A stretch of DNA of 64,000 bases. It comes from Gnetum montanum (lineage: Eukaryota > Streptophyta > Gnetopsida > Gnetales > Gnetaceae). Positions 43,516-56,635 of this stretch are shown here, in pieces. Each line of letters opens with the position of its first letter. The stretch's first letter is position 1. The position numbers were made by a program, and so were the translations under genes. The stretch lies in assembly GCA_015680685.1 (NCBI GenBank), contig MNCI01011336.1:228855-292854 (forward strand). The letters run 5' to 3'. The notes under the pieces are model-generated. The model made no database searches and was not told the DNA's origin. It saw nothing but the letters and a program-made list of their open reading frames with translations.

Positions 43516-44023
43516 AAGGCCTTTATGATACTATTCAAATATAGATGTCTTTTTTACTTCATTTTTTCAATTTTTTTGAAATACTAATTTTACCAATTTG
43601 CAAACTTTCTTTGGATTAAAATAAAGAATGTATTCTTGAATATTCCATTTATTAAACTATAAAAATTCCTTATGAAGTCATCTTTTATCACGAGTTTTCA
43701 TCATTTGTTTTTTGAGAGTATTAATCCTCAATGATCTATAGAGATTATGAGTGTAGGCTATAGACTAATAAATAGCTTTAACTTGTAATGGCATCATCTC
43801 TACTTTAAGAAGTATAATATCTTATAGTACTTATGTCTTTGCTTTAATTCATCAAGAATGTAAAGCTTATAAATTTTTTATATCTATTTTTAATATTCAT
43901 TTGATATAGCAAGATCCACCCATAAAGAATAGTTGATTGAACAATTGCACAATAAATTTATTTTCAGATATTTCAAGCTAAAATAGATTTCTTCTTAAAT
44001 TTTTTTAAAATCAAATAAGGCTT
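43516..44023. other. Unassigned AT-rich stretch
   Basis: There is no recognisable feature beyond the right target-site copy of element N (43516-43520). Confidence 0.4.
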
Positions 44024-44848
44024 TGATGAACAATAGGTACTCCTTATACCCAACTACATGAATCACAAGTGTTCATGTGCAATCTAATCAAATTCCATGT
44101 ACAAAACTAGTGTGGTATTTAGATTATTAAACATTGACCATAGGTCACTATCTTCTGACTTGGACTAGTGGTAGCTTTATGATGTAAGGTTTAGTCCAAA
44201 GTGAGGCATATGATTATTGATGTTGTTGTGGCCTTAAACTAATCTTAGAAATACTATAGAAGTTAATTATTTAATCTAATAAACAAGAAAATAAATTCTA
44301 AACTAGCCTAAGGATGATGAGTGTCCATTCCCAAATTTTCATACATGTCTTAAACTCACATATGCATTATTGGGATTACCAAGAATTATGCTACTGGGAA
44401 AACCAAGTAATAACGTTACTGGGATTACCAAGTGAACACATGTTTATGCTTGAAACTAGTCATGCTCATTTCATTGATTGATTAACATGCATGGAAATGT
44501 AAATATTACTATATTCTGAGTGTTGCAAACAGGTTTAAGAATCTCATCTTTATTGTTGGAACGTCAAGGTATTCAAGTACATTGATGCTCAAATAAGGAT
44601 CTTTACAATCCTTGAAGTCCTAGTATGGGCACTTAGAAAATATTCTAACCCTTGAGAAAAGAAAATGCAAGAGTTTAACTACACTACTAACTCTATTATG
44701 CCATAAATGTGGTGGGTATGTGCATTTATATAAGTAAAGACAAACACTACGTTTATGCATATGCATCAATGCATCAACTCATGGATTGATGGAAATGCAT
44801 CGACACATCAACTCATGGGTTAACAAGAATGCATCGATGCATGCTTGT
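44024..44848 (-). repeat. LTR on the minus strand, M family
   Basis: The plus-strand sequence runs from tgatgaacaatag to about acataattac. It has a minus-strand TATA (tttatataag complement near 44724-44733) and ATGCATCGATGCAT-rich repeats (44757-44842), as in the M1 and M2 5' LTRs. It may be the 3' LTR of the M2 element or a solo LTR; no polypurine tract is visible next to it, so the pairing is unproven. Confidence 0.6.
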
Positions 44849-44946
44849 CAACATAATTACATTGTCCATCCATGGAATATGATCTAGTTAGATGTGAGCA
44901 CTTGTGAATTGTATGGTAGAGTGTTGGATGCTTCACTGCTCTTCAG
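44849..44946 (+). repeat. LTR 3' end fragment (+ strand)
   Basis: It matches the last 90 bases of the LTR at 3401-4282 (gatctagtt, gtagagtgttggatgcttc), then continues into the same inverted ORF2 as at 4300. The left part of this LTR is missing. Confidence 0.65.
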
Positions 44947-44989
44947 TATGGAATTATTTATTGACTAATGCTAACCAACTAATTCTAAG

Positions 44990-47964
44990 TGCCAAATTAT
45001 ATGGAATTACAAAAATTACAAAAATGGATATCTTTGACAATAAAATTAGACACCCTTATAAAAAGAACAACAGGAACCCTTTGGTTTCCAAATATGAGAT
45101 GAAAATCAAATAGGGCTAGGAGATGGAGGCTCCTGGGGTGTTGAAGGACCTTTGCCAAGTGCTGGCACTCATGGTAGTGGTAGTGGCTAAGCCTAAGGCT
45201 ATTCTACTGTGGTTACTACTTTTGGTGAAAGAAATAAAGCATCTAGAAATGATTTCATATTCTCCTCCTTACTCTACAGGTTGTACACAATCCATGTAAC
45301 TTTGCTAGTGTGGGCTAGTACGAGGACATCCCACGGATAGGACATTACTAGGAAGAACTCCCTAACATTGATAAACCACATTGTGAATTATTTCCATTCG
45401 ACATCAAACATCTTTGCTAAGTTTTGAAACACATGGTGGTTGTTCATTTGTATGGCCAAGTTCTCAGCAACTGCTTGTTAATCTTTGAAATGACTCCTAA
45501 GAACTTCAAGCTCTATGTTGGCTATCTTCAACTTTTGCTTGGCCTCTTTGTGATGCTTGAATTCGGCCTTGTAAAGAAGTGTAAGCTTTTCATCTACTTT
45601 CCAAGCTCCTTCCTTGGCCTCCTTGCTATCAACATCACCAAGTTTTCATATTAGAGGTAAGCTCCATGTACTCCATCATCTCCTCTATTAATAACTCCTT
45701 CAGGAAAATATCTACTTTTTTGTAGGTATTCAAGCTATCAAAGATCAATTATCATACATCATCTCTCTATTGAAGTTGTTGTAGGGCCTTATTCATCTTC
45801 ACCGTAGCTAGTTGAATTTCCTTTTCATTAACTTCCTTGAGGAGCCCTACCTAGTGCCTATAATGATTTTTTCCTTTTCAAATTTTAGGGCCTCATTTTT
45901 CCAACTAGCTACCACAATGATTGTCTTTAGGTGAATTGCAAAAACTCTCTTCATAGAGAGATTATGATTTTCAACTACCAACCTCCTCAAATCCAAGTTC
46001 ATCTTAGTAAGCTTCTCTTGCTATTGTCTCTCAAATTTGACCATTTGATCTTTTTCCTCATCAACATTATGGAGGTGGTGAATGTCCTTTCTGAGGACCA
46101 AGTTCGCCTTGTAGAATTACACCAAGTCCTTATTGGTATTAATGGGAAGAGCTTATGATAAGGAGACATTGAAGATCATCATCTCCTTGGAATTCCCAGC
46201 CTCCCTTAGTTTATGTTGAAGCTTTAGAAAAGCTTCATCTCTTGAGATGGCTTGGTTAGGAATAGGAAGGTTAGTAAGGCTGGCTCTTAATTCCTCAACC
46301 TTAGTAGCCAACTGATGATTCTTAATGGTAGTTTCCTTTAGTTTAATGTTAGCAATGATGAGGTTGTCCTTTATCTCAAGTAGATCTAACTAGGCAGCAA
46401 TAATTTCTTCCTGGAGATCAAAGATCTTTGGAAGTGGTTGCCTAATTCCCACTAGTTGGTCTAACACCTCTTCATGTTGGGCTGCACTGAATCACTTGCT
46501 TCTTGCTCCTATGAAAGCATGTACATCTCTAAGTGCAACTATATTATTCATGTCCAATGCAGGAGAGTTAAGTGTTTTGACCACTTGATCTACCACCATT
46601 TTTGCTATTTTTTCCTACTCATGATGCTACATCACCAGGAAAGTAGCCCTCTCACCTTCCGCCAGGCACACCAAGAAAGTTGTAATGTTCCTAGAAAATT
46701 CTAGAAATCTTGCTATCCAAGGATAGACACCATAACTTCTTGGAAACTTAGATACATTCTTGTTGACTCTTACTTGCATTGGGTTGAAAACAATGGGGTG
46801 GTCTTTTCCAGCTAGCTGATTATTCTTGTAACTTCATTGAGATAGCTTAATGTTGCTTGATAGATCGATGGATCCCCACCACTTACCTCTCCTTGTTGTT
46901 ATTGCAACAACTATTCATAAACTTTTTTCATATGTTCAATAGCTACATAGGCATTTTGTGTTGTCTCACTGATAGGTGGTGGTGGTGGCTACTCCTCTAG
47001 CATCTTGGTAGGTATCTTATTCTTCATCATCTCCTACAAGGTTGTGGTAGGAGCATGATGGAGTTTGTTATTGGCATGCCAAGTTATACTCACCCTTTTG
47101 TAGAGTTTGTGAATTAGGCATGAGAAGGGGAGTGACTTCCTTCCTTGCTTGTTCTCTTTAAAGCATTTCTTAATCTTGAGGAAGATGAGTTGAGGGAGGT
47201 TAAGAAAGAACTTACCGCTTAGAGCGGTGCATGTATGGATAGAAAAGACAGTCACCTTACTAGGCCTCATTATTGGATTCATGGGATACACTACTATCTT
47301 GAAATAGGCTTTCTCTACCTTAGTGAGTGCATTGTAGTCCTTATAATTCACTTGATAGCATTGTTGGACCCATTCATTTTTTGCATTTGGGTTCAGTTGA
47401 GTTGAAATTTTTGCCAATGTTTCGACTATGTTGGACAAGTCAAGGGCCTTTGCAATGGCCTCAATTGTGTGCGAGATGCTTATGCCCTTTATCTTCATGG
47501 TGGTGTCTCGCTATTAGTTGTTCCAAAAGAGATAGATTTCTTTCATGTACCACTCTCCACTAGAAGAGAGAATGGACCATAATGGACATCCTTGAAATTT
47601 TGTGTAGACTTCCTCTAGCACTAATTCCAAGAAGGCACAAAATTTAAGTTCTTAAAGAACCAAAATTTGAACCTCCTTGGAACAAATTCATTTTGGGTAG
47701 GCCTTGGTGAATGTGACCTCCAAATTAAGCCTAGGCTTTGGTGTCTCATCCTACCACAAGTAGTTGATCTCTATAGTGGGAATCTTATAGATAGATTCCA
47801 CTTTAGGCTCCTCCCGAAGAGATCTTGTTGCATGGTTTTTAACTTCTTGTTTTTAGGGTTGTTGTTGATATTGGCTCCTTCCTCCTCTTAGTCACTTCTC
47901 CATAGGTTGGGATGGTCCTTCTCCTTACAGTCCCCTCTTTGGCATCATCTGTGACCATAGACAT
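44990..47964 (-). pseudogene. ORF2 copy 4, probably the third gene of the M2 element
   Basis: The minus strand starts MSMVTDDAKEGTVRRRTIPT at 47964. The globular block at 47498-47034 keeps EKAYFKIVVYPMNPIMRPSK and LPFSCLIHKLYKRVSITWH, aligned with ORF2 of element N. The C-terminal coiled-coil half (46.7-45.0 kb) is broken by stops. It is read in the same direction as, and lies after, the M2 integrase, so gag, pol and ORF2 of M2 are in the classic Athila order. This supports ORF2 as a genuine third gene. Confidence 0.65.
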
Positions 47965-48365
47965 AACTAAGGATTAGTGTTTAATGTGTAAATTCACCTT
48001 TATTCTTTTGGATAAGTTACACTTAATTTAGTTGTGATCATGGAAAATTTATTATTTTATTCATTTAGCTACTTGAGTTTGTTAATGAGGTTTAACTTAC
48101 TATGGATAAGTGATTTTTAATATTATCTTATTAATTAAACATTTCAAAGTTAGAAGAATTTCAAAAAAACTTTCCATCATAAACCATGTGTTTGTGGCCT
48201 CCATGAAGTAAAGCTCACCTTTGGTAGCTCAGGGATTGAAAAACAAGTTGAAATGGACAAGTAGTGTGCAAGTTATACTGCTTGGAAGGTGCTATGGGCT
48301 TAGAAAAATGCAAAAAGCTCCCCTAGTGTTGTGAGAAAATGTGCAAAAATGGCTAAGTGTGGTAA

Positions 48366-48470
48366 CATATTTATAGTTTTTTGTCTTATGTCAAGGAGGA
48401 TGCATTGATGCATTAGGTTGCATCGATGAGGATGCATTGACAAGGATTCATTGATGTAGCCTATTGAAGC
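48366..48470 (-). promoter_or_regulatory. LTR-like promoter core upstream of ORF2 in element M2
   Basis: On the minus strand, a run of gcatcgatgca/atgcatc motifs (48470-48390) is followed by a TATA box ctataaatatg (48376-48366). The M-family LTRs have the same order: ATGCATCGAT-rich repeats then TATA (44842-44724, 20240-20132). It lies about 400 bp before the ORF2 ATG. Confidence 0.5.
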
Positions 48471-50109
48471 AACTTTTAACATTTAAAAACTAAGTGTTGG
48501 GGAAGAGTTTGGTGATGAAATTGAAGTCTAGAGAAAGCTAGAAAAGCCTAGAATAGGAATACATTATTATAGAGGGATTGAAATTGAGTTGGAAAAGGAG
48601 ATTATGAGAAAATTTGATTGTCAAGAAGTGCAAAAATTGGATGTTCTGAGGTGGAAAATAATGGTTTTGAAGGGAAAATGACCAAGGGATAGGAAGTTTA
48701 ACCATCCATACCAAGGAGTATGCAAGTGAATCCTTCTCATAGTAGGCTCATGATATTAATGCCCTTGCATGCCCTCATACTTGGGAGTCTATAGGCATAA
48801 GAATGATTAATGGCCATGGATTGTTAAAAATCAAATCACCCAAAAAATCACCTAAATACATAAGACATATAAAATGGACTCATTTATTAATCATGATAAT
48901 AGGTAGTGAGGTGATAGATGGGCAGAATTGATAATGAGAGAGAGTCTGTGGAATGGAGTTTCTCATCCTAGTTACATGAAGTCCTTTATGGAGTGTGTGA
49001 TTAAGGTGACTTGATATTGTCCCATCCTTAGTTGGAATCAAGGCCATCCACTTCTTATGATTTTGCTATGACACACTTGGACCGTTCAACCCCCAAAGTT
49101 CATGAACATCCCCAAAGATCACCCACCATTCCAGATAATGAAGAAAAGAGAAGTAGAAATTTAGAAGAGCCTTAGTTAAAGGGGTACCTTTAGGCATGGG
49201 TAACATGTCTTTCTAGCCCCATAACCAATGGTTATAGCCCATGATTTCATCTAAGGGATGTGATTTGAATTCCCATGTGTTTTTTTTCTTCATGAAAACC
49301 ACACCATGCAAAGACATTGCTTTCTATTATTGGTAGATGCTAGGAATGGTGAGGAATCAATGAGAATACCCATAAAACTCTAGATGATAGGTACGTAAAA
49401 AAGGTGATAAGTCCCCTTGAAGCCACATGCTTTTCAATTCCACTTGATTCATTTCAAGTCTGGAAAGTACTGAGGTCATAGGTTCTTTATAAGTTACTAT
49501 TAAAAAAGGACATCATGTTTTCAAAATGAGAGAACACCATGGAGTGGAGTCAAATGGGTGGATGATGTAACTTCTTGACAACATGAGAAAAACTAATTCC
49601 CCATTAATTGATGTCAGAATTCAATGATGAAATCCAATCATTAAGCATTCAATTTAATTAATATCATTTAATGAATCACCATCAATTAGTAGACATATTC
49701 AACACCAAAGTCCTAATGGAAATAAAGAAGAAAACAACATGTAAGAAAATCAAAATAACTAAAAAAATATATAAGAAATTACAAAATATCCCAAAAAATG
49801 AAAAATGTATAAAGAATGATGTAAAACAAAAAAGTTGAAAAAGCAAGGAGTCACTATAGGATGTTAGCATGGATGGCCATCTCCCCCACAACTGAGTTGA
49901 AAGGGAGAGATCCGAAAGATTGAGCATGCTTGGTCATCAATTGAGGTACTATTACCACTAGTTATTCTTGTCTTTAAGAAAGGTTTATTTGTTACATGTT
50001 AACCAATAATCTGTTGTTTGGGCTAGTAGGGTGGTAGATCATCATGATCATAGAGTGAAATGTTTCCTATATAATGTAAGACCCATTCTATAGCATTTGA
50101 AATTTCATA
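48471..50109. other. Spacer between integrase and ORF2 of M2
   Basis: There is no recognisable gene. AT-rich, with low-complexity minus frames near 49700-49900. Confidence 0.4.
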
Positions 50110-51180
50110 TGTTAAGGTACATGCATGGGGTTCTAGTAGAGCACCTTATCTCCTAGTTAAAATTTGACTTTTTGTATTCTAAGGTCATGGAATTGCTTGT
50201 TGTGTGCCTTGTGCACTTCATTCAATGATAAGGCCACTAACCTATTTTCATCTAGCATGTTGAGGTTCATCAATCTTTTTCTTTTGACTACACTTAGATC
50301 TAGGTTAATGTCATAGGCTGTTGAAGGTGTATGGGTCTCGATTTGGATGGGAAGAGTTGGGAGTTTCCTATACACTATCTCATAGGGAGAATACTTGATA
50401 TGAAGTTTCCATGTTGAATGATAAGCCCAAAGAGCATCATTTAGTCTACTTCTCTAGTCCTTTCTATATTTACTAACTATGTGTGTTAGTATTTTGGTGA
50501 TTTCCCTATTCATGACCTTAGCTTGATCATTAGCTTGGGAGTGGTATGGAGTTAGTTTATGATAAACCCCCAAGCATTGCTTGAGCTTTTGAAAAGTGGC
50601 ACTAGTAAAGTATGTTCCATTATCTATAACTAGTACCCATGGCATACTAAACTTATTTACAACATTTTGTTGTACAAATCATGCTATCGTAGAAGATGAA
50701 CAATCGGTGATGGCAATGGCTTTAGCTCACTTGGTATAATACTCAACTACAAGAATGATGTATGCCTTTCCATTTAACATAGGATTAATGGGCCCCATGA
50801 AGTTAATCCCCCAAAGATTTAAAGGCTCCAATAGTTAAATCCACTATTGAGACCCTTCCATTTGCATGGTCATCACTCCATCATGTTGGAACGTATCATA
50901 GGAATGGAAGGAGTGATGGGAATTTTTGAAGACTATGGTCCAACAACATCCTTTCCTAAGCATCTTAATGGCAATCCTCCTCCCAACATAGTGTTACCTA
51001 CAAGGGCTTTCATGTGCATCCTAGAGGGCTCAAAGTTGATCTACATTAAGAACACATCATCATAATAGGCCATCTACGCAACTCTTGTAGAGGCTACCTT
51101 TGATTTCCATGAAGTTCTTAGCTTGATGAAGAAATTGTTAATTCTTCTCGTTGGCCCACTCCTATGGCATCTCCTATGTG
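50110..51180 (-). pseudogene. Integrase of element M2 (Athila-like)
   Basis: The minus strand encodes PLNLWGINFMGPINP (near 50810), then VIDNGTYFTSATFQKL and ANDQAKVMNREITKI (50645-50454), followed by the post-core region with LMNLNMLDENRLVALSLNEV (50375-50157). Of the DDE triad, the first Asp reads Asn (GINF), the second is kept (IDNG) and the Glu reads Lys (QAKV); both losses are single G-to-A changes. Several stops. Confidence 0.8.
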
Positions 51181-51249
51181 AGTAGATAGGAGAGGATGTG
51201 ATCATACTAGTTCATTTCTTTGGGATCATTACCAGAACCATCAAAGAAA

Positions 51250-52540
51250 AGTTCATTAGGAAATTGATCAAATAGTAGGCCTTCATCCTCTTTATTATCA
51301 CATTTCACTTGAGACAAGTAGTCAGCAACCACATTCTGAATCCCTTTTCAGTCAATCATCATTAACTCAAACTCTTGAAGGATCACCAATCATCATATGA
51401 TATGAGAGCTCACTATTGGTTTATTCATCAAGAACTAGATAACACTACGGTTCGTATGCATAAAAACTTGGTATCTAACCACATAGTACCTAAATTTCTC
51501 TAAGGTATACACCATTACTATGAGCTCCCTTTTAGTTGTGGTGTAGTTTAGTTATGCATCCACAATGCTCCTGCTTGCATAGTGGATGTAGTATGGATGT
51601 TTTTTATCATCCAATTATGTAAGCATGGCTTCTAAATCATAATTTGATGCATTGGTAATGATGTGAAATAAAATAAACTAGTTTGGTACTCATAGGATTG
51701 GAGTTTCTACGAGTTTCTACTTTAATTGTTGGAATGCATTCCTACATTTTGTGGTCTAGACAAATGTTACATCTTTCTTTGTAAGCTCCACCAATGGTTT
51801 GGTAATCTTTGAGAAGCTTTTAATGAAGTGTCTATAGTAATTGGTGTGGCCAAGGAATGACCTTACATCTTTTACTATTTTTGGTTAACTAGTTATTTCT
51901 TGGATTGTCCATACTTTCTTTGGGTCTACCTCAATCCCTTTGCTTCAAATGCTATGCCTCAAGATAATGTCCTCTTTGACCATCAAATGGCTCTTCTACC
52001 AATTGAAGCCTCAAATTTGTCTCCACATATCATTGAAAAACTTGCTCAAATGTAGCCCCAGAGGTAAAGAAATCATCCATGAAGACCTCTACCCCACTAT
52101 CAATCTGTTGTTGAAAGATGCTTATGATCAACTATTGAAATATAGTGGGAGCATTGCATAGGCCAAAGGGCATATTTTTATATGCAAAAGTTTCCTAAGG
52201 ATTCATGAATGTAGTCATGGCCTAGTCCTCTAGTGCAATTTGGATGTGGTTATAACCACTATAACCATTTAGAAAGCTATAGTAACAATCCCCCACAATG
52301 GTATCTAATACCTAGTCCACAAATGACAATGAGAAATGGTCTTTGTAAGTTGCCATATTCAATAGCCAAAAGTCTATACGGACTCTCCACTTTTTTCCTT
52401 TCTTTGATACACTAACAAGTGGGCTAGCCCTATCATTAGCTATAATTGGATAGATGAATGCTACTTTGAGGAGTTGTTCAATCTTCTCTTGCACAATTTG
52501 CTTAAATTTTAGGTTTAATTGTCTTTGTGGCATTTACTAC
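51250..52540 (-). pseudogene. Reverse transcriptase and RNase H of element M2 (Athila-like)
   Basis: Minus-strand RT starts at 52533 (LNLKFKQIVQEKIEQLLKVA, KWRVRIDFWLLNMATYKDHF). MPFGLCNAPTIFQ and the catalytic block VFMDDFFTSGATF are near 52170-52060. RNase H follows (ELIVMVYTLEKFRYYVV, then VVADYLSQVK near 51310). The CNAP form and FMDD distinguish it from the Tat-like RT of element P. Stops are scattered. Upstream, about 1.19 kb including the protease is deleted relative to M1. Confidence 0.8.
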
Positions 52541-52544
52541 CCTC

Positions 52545-54967
52545 GTGACATTTCTTTACTATGGCTAGGTAGGTATTTCACCCTGCATGAATGGATCAGG
52601 TGGAAAAAGTGTGGTTGTGGTGGTGCAAGGGTGGATGAGTGTGGAGGAGGATAAAAAAAATTGAGACTTCCACCTTGGAGAACATGCATAGTAGTACTCT
52701 ATAGGGTAATAGTGATGTGGGAAGGAAGCATGACTAGAGGAATCATTTGGAGATACTAGTTACTAAACATAGTAACTATAGGGATCTAATTGATGATAAG
52801 GGTTATACCAACTTGGAGCTGACATCCCCCATGATTGTGGATGTTTCTACTGTTGGTGTTATTCCTAAGGTTGAGGTGATGCTCCACTTGGGTAGTAAGC
52901 TTGTTGGCGGAATTATTGCTGATAGTTGCCTTGTGGATAAGGAAACCTTTTGGGTGCTTGCCATTTTATCAATCTAGGATTTAAAGTGTACATTCCAAAT
53001 TCTTGTAGGTGTGACAATATTGGACAACATCCCTTAGGATGTTCATATTGGCAAATGTCACACATCCATCATCATCAATTTCTGAATCTACAACATCCTC
53101 TATTGCTGCAACTTTACCCTTATCCTTGTGATATCCCTATTCAACGTCCTTCTTCTTCCTTCATTCACAACCGCTACCTCCTTGATCTCTGCATTCCTCT
53201 ATAATCTTCAAAGTATTTTGGAACTTCTCATCCAAGGAGTCTCACATCTTTCCCACCTTAGGTAATATTTTAGTAATAGATTTCTTTATTAGCAAGGTTT
53301 TCCTCTACATCACTTCATTAAGTGGTGTCTTCTCCTAACTTTCATATAAATAGACTTTCCTCTTGTGAATGGACTGGTTTTTGTTATACTTCTCCACCAC
53401 ACTTTTCTATTTCTTCAACTCTACTTCCTCTTTGGCCACCTAATTTATGAGCCTTTGAATATGACGGATCCTTAGCTTAGAAAGTCTTCCTTAGGCTTAG
53501 ACCCCAAGGGTTCTCCTTATCTCACTTCTAAGCCCATCTATGATATGGCATAGTTGATCCTATTGGGAGTAACCATGGCCTAGGCATTTGTGTAACAAAG
53601 AGTAGTACCTACCTAGGGTTGCATCCAAGGAATCATGATTGCCTTGTTTCTAACCTTGGATTTTCCTTTACAAGTTGGATAATTTGGAGTACGTTTGATA
53701 CTTGTCATTGAATAGCTCCAACATTGTACTCCATCAACAAATAGACTCTAGTTTTAAGGACTAATACCAATTTTTAGCTTCCGTAATAACTATCTTTGGG
53801 AATAGTTTTAACTTTTGTCATTCATTTTCAACATTTTTCAAGGCACAGACATCATGGAAGGCTTGAAAATGGTTTTGTGGATCTAAGTTATATCCCCCCT
53901 TAAATTTGCGGATATTGTTCATATTTAGTAATTTGATGCAATTATCCTTCAAGTGCCTAGTAGGGATGTTGACAGCCTCTAAAATATTCAGCATGTTTCT
54001 CATAGCTAGTTGAGGCTCATCGTAGTCATAATGATCTTTGTAACCTTTATCATGGCCATGGTGCCTATGATGAGTCCTGCTATGCCTTTTCTCTAGGTGG
54101 TTCTCCTCCCCTTACGGCTATTCCTACCCTTGCTCTTTTCATAGTGGGATCTATGATCATCCATATCCTACCATCCATCACCATCTTGAACCTTGTTGTT
54201 TTGTTTGTTTCCTTGACCTTTACTTCTTCTATTGAAGTTGGAAGAGAAAGTTAATGAGGATGATGAAGAGAACGAAGAAGAAGGAGAACCAACACTAGAG
54301 TGGTGCCTATAAGATCTCTTCTTCAATTCCTAGCCTTTGCCTAGTTTTTGGCTTTATCTTGGTGCTTATCATTATTCTTGCCTTTGGGTGATTGACTGTA
54401 TCTTCCATCTTTGAAGGTCCCTTTTTCTTGAGACCTATTCTTTCCATCACCAAGATTGTCTACAATTGATTACAACTATTGGTTAAGGGTATCCCCATCA
54501 AAGAAAGGGGGAAAATCTACGTATTGGAAAGCTTTTGAAAAGAAGTCCACATTGTCTTTGTGTTGTCTCAAGAATAAGTGGGTAGAGAGCCTCTTGCCTT
54601 TTGAAGCCTTATAACATGCTTCCGTTTTCCAATCTTTCCTCCATTAGGCATCTATTGGATGATAGGGCCTGTAAAGTGGATCTTGGACTTCATATTATAA
54701 ATTAAGTCTAGTGATGCCATAACAGATCGGATTGTTCATTAGCATTGTAAGAATTAATCAGTTGAGAAGCAACACAATGTTGTCCTCCATATCCCTCCAA
54801 TGAAGCTGTTCATCCCTATGTAGGATGAAGCTAAAGTCTAGCATGTAGGAATTAGGATGAGTGTAGAAAACATAGAACTATTGGGATATATATGTTTTAG
54901 GAATCTCCTATTTTTGGTTGGTTCCACCATTATGTGGTAGAGATTTGTGCCTATGAGAAGAAGGCAT
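52545..54967 (-). pseudogene. gag of element M2
   Basis: It begins MPSSHRHKSLPHNGGTN at 54967 on the minus strand. Later blocks match M1 (GGYNLDPQNHFQAFHDVC near 53850, Ser-rich region near 54250) and the Tyr/Gln/Pro tail near 52750-52950. Frames are broken by stops and shifts. The start codon region survives here but is deleted in M1. Confidence 0.65.
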
Positions 54968-55091
54968 ACTAGTTTTGTTTAAAATAGTGTTCTTTTTATT
55001 TTTATATTTTTAATGATTTTTCATTTATGATTTTTATAATGTCTTTGTAGGATACACCAATTTTCCTATTTAGTGCACTCAACTAGACTAA

Positions 55092-55110
55092 GTCCCTTGC
55101 AATGGTGCCA
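55092..55110 (-). other. Primer binding site of element M2
   Basis: TGGCACCATTGCAAGGGAC on the minus strand, one base after the LTR end: tRNA-Asp type. Confidence 0.7.
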
Positions 55111-55111
55111 A

Positions 55112-55949
55112 TGATGAGTAGCAAGTAGTCCCTCCACTCAACCATATCAATCACAAGCATTCACTAGTGATTTGATCAAATTTCATGGATTTAGCCCCTA
55201 AGTGTATCGATAGACAAAGATACTGTCATGAGAGTTATGATCATTGTCTTCTTGGCTTCACTTGTGAAAGCTCATTTGTATGGTTAAGTGTAAGCTAAGG
55301 TACATGATAGTTGTCCATATTTTTATATTTTATTTATTTATTCTAAGTATGAAATAAAAATTTTTAATTAAAAATTAATCTAACTAGCCTAACATAAGCA
55401 TCTGAGCACACTTTCCATTTGTATCTTGAACTCGTCTTAACAATACTGGGTTACCAAGTGTTTATAGTTGGGTGTACTAAATAGTTATTGCTAGGATTAC
55501 CAGACATTAATCAGCATGTTTGAAGTGGTTGTACTTATGTGTTTGTTATTAAGTTTATTAATTAACTAAGTACATGAATGTAAAGTGCATGAAAATAAAC
55601 ATTAATCTCTTCTATGTGCTACAAGAAGTTCCAAGAATATCATCTTTATTATTGTCACATCAAAGTGTCTAGGTACCATGATGCTCAAATAAAGAATCAT
55701 ACAATCGTTAAAGTCCTACTATGGGCACTTAGAAAATATTTTAACTCTAGGCTAAGAAAACTGCAAAACCTCAAGTATGTTATTGACTTAACATGCAATA
55801 AATGCAATAGGTATGCAAATTTATATAGGCATGACATGATACTATCTCATGCATCAAACTATGCATTGACGGGGTTGTGTCAATAAGGCTACATTGATGG
55901 GGCTATGTCAACGCATGCCTGTTGGTATAGCTAGTCAAATGATTCATCA
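55112..55949 (-). repeat. 5' LTR of element M2
   Basis: On the minus strand it runs from TGATGAATC at 55949 to ctactcatca at 55112. TATA near 55821-55828. It is the paralogue of 19400-20263 and sits at the same point in the LINE. Confidence 0.85.
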
Positions 55950-56635
55950 CCTTCTTTTATTCCTAATTTCTCATAAAAGATATCCAAGGCCTTATGTTTG
56001 GCTTTGGCTATTGCTATAGTTGCCTCCTTTTTTGCATTTTTGTATATTAACCTATTTTCTTAGCTATTGCTTTGCTACCATACACTTCATCACTATACCA
56101 CCATGTCTCCCTTGGGATGTAGTTTTTGTCTTTTATTTTCCCCAAAATGTTCTTTCCAATTTTTGAATGCAAATTTCCATCTGACCCCATATTAAATTTG
56201 TAGAGTAACCTCAATTCCAAATGCCTTTCCGAAGTAATTGTTCTCTGAAGAAGGTGATATTATCTTCTTTCAAATTTTACCATTTTATGCATTTAGTCCT
56301 TTTCGTATGTTACTTTTAAAGCTTTGTATACCTAAATCCATGATCATTAGTTGATGTTGAGCTACAAGACACTTATTTCAATCGCCATGGTAATATACTT
56401 ATACTACTTTATCTTTGACAAATTAATCAATGATGATGTCTACTTTATTTTGGTGATTTTCTTTTCTTGATTAGAAGAGTTTGTAATCCTAGCCTAAATC
56501 TTTAGCTTTTTTCCTTTTCCATCTTGTTTTTTAGAGGCATGTAATGTAGATTCTTCATATTTTCATAGAGTCAGTAATTTTAGAGGTCTTTTTATTAAGA
56601 CTACTCATGTTTCATGTTGCTAATTGAAATTTCTA
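55950..56635 (-). pseudogene. RTE-type LINE fragment, duplicated copy
   Basis: It is the paralogue of 20264-20975, with the endonuclease start KFQLAT*NMSSLNKKTSKI (Trp codon now a stop) near 56630 and the pre-RT linker next to the LTR. Confidence 0.7.
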
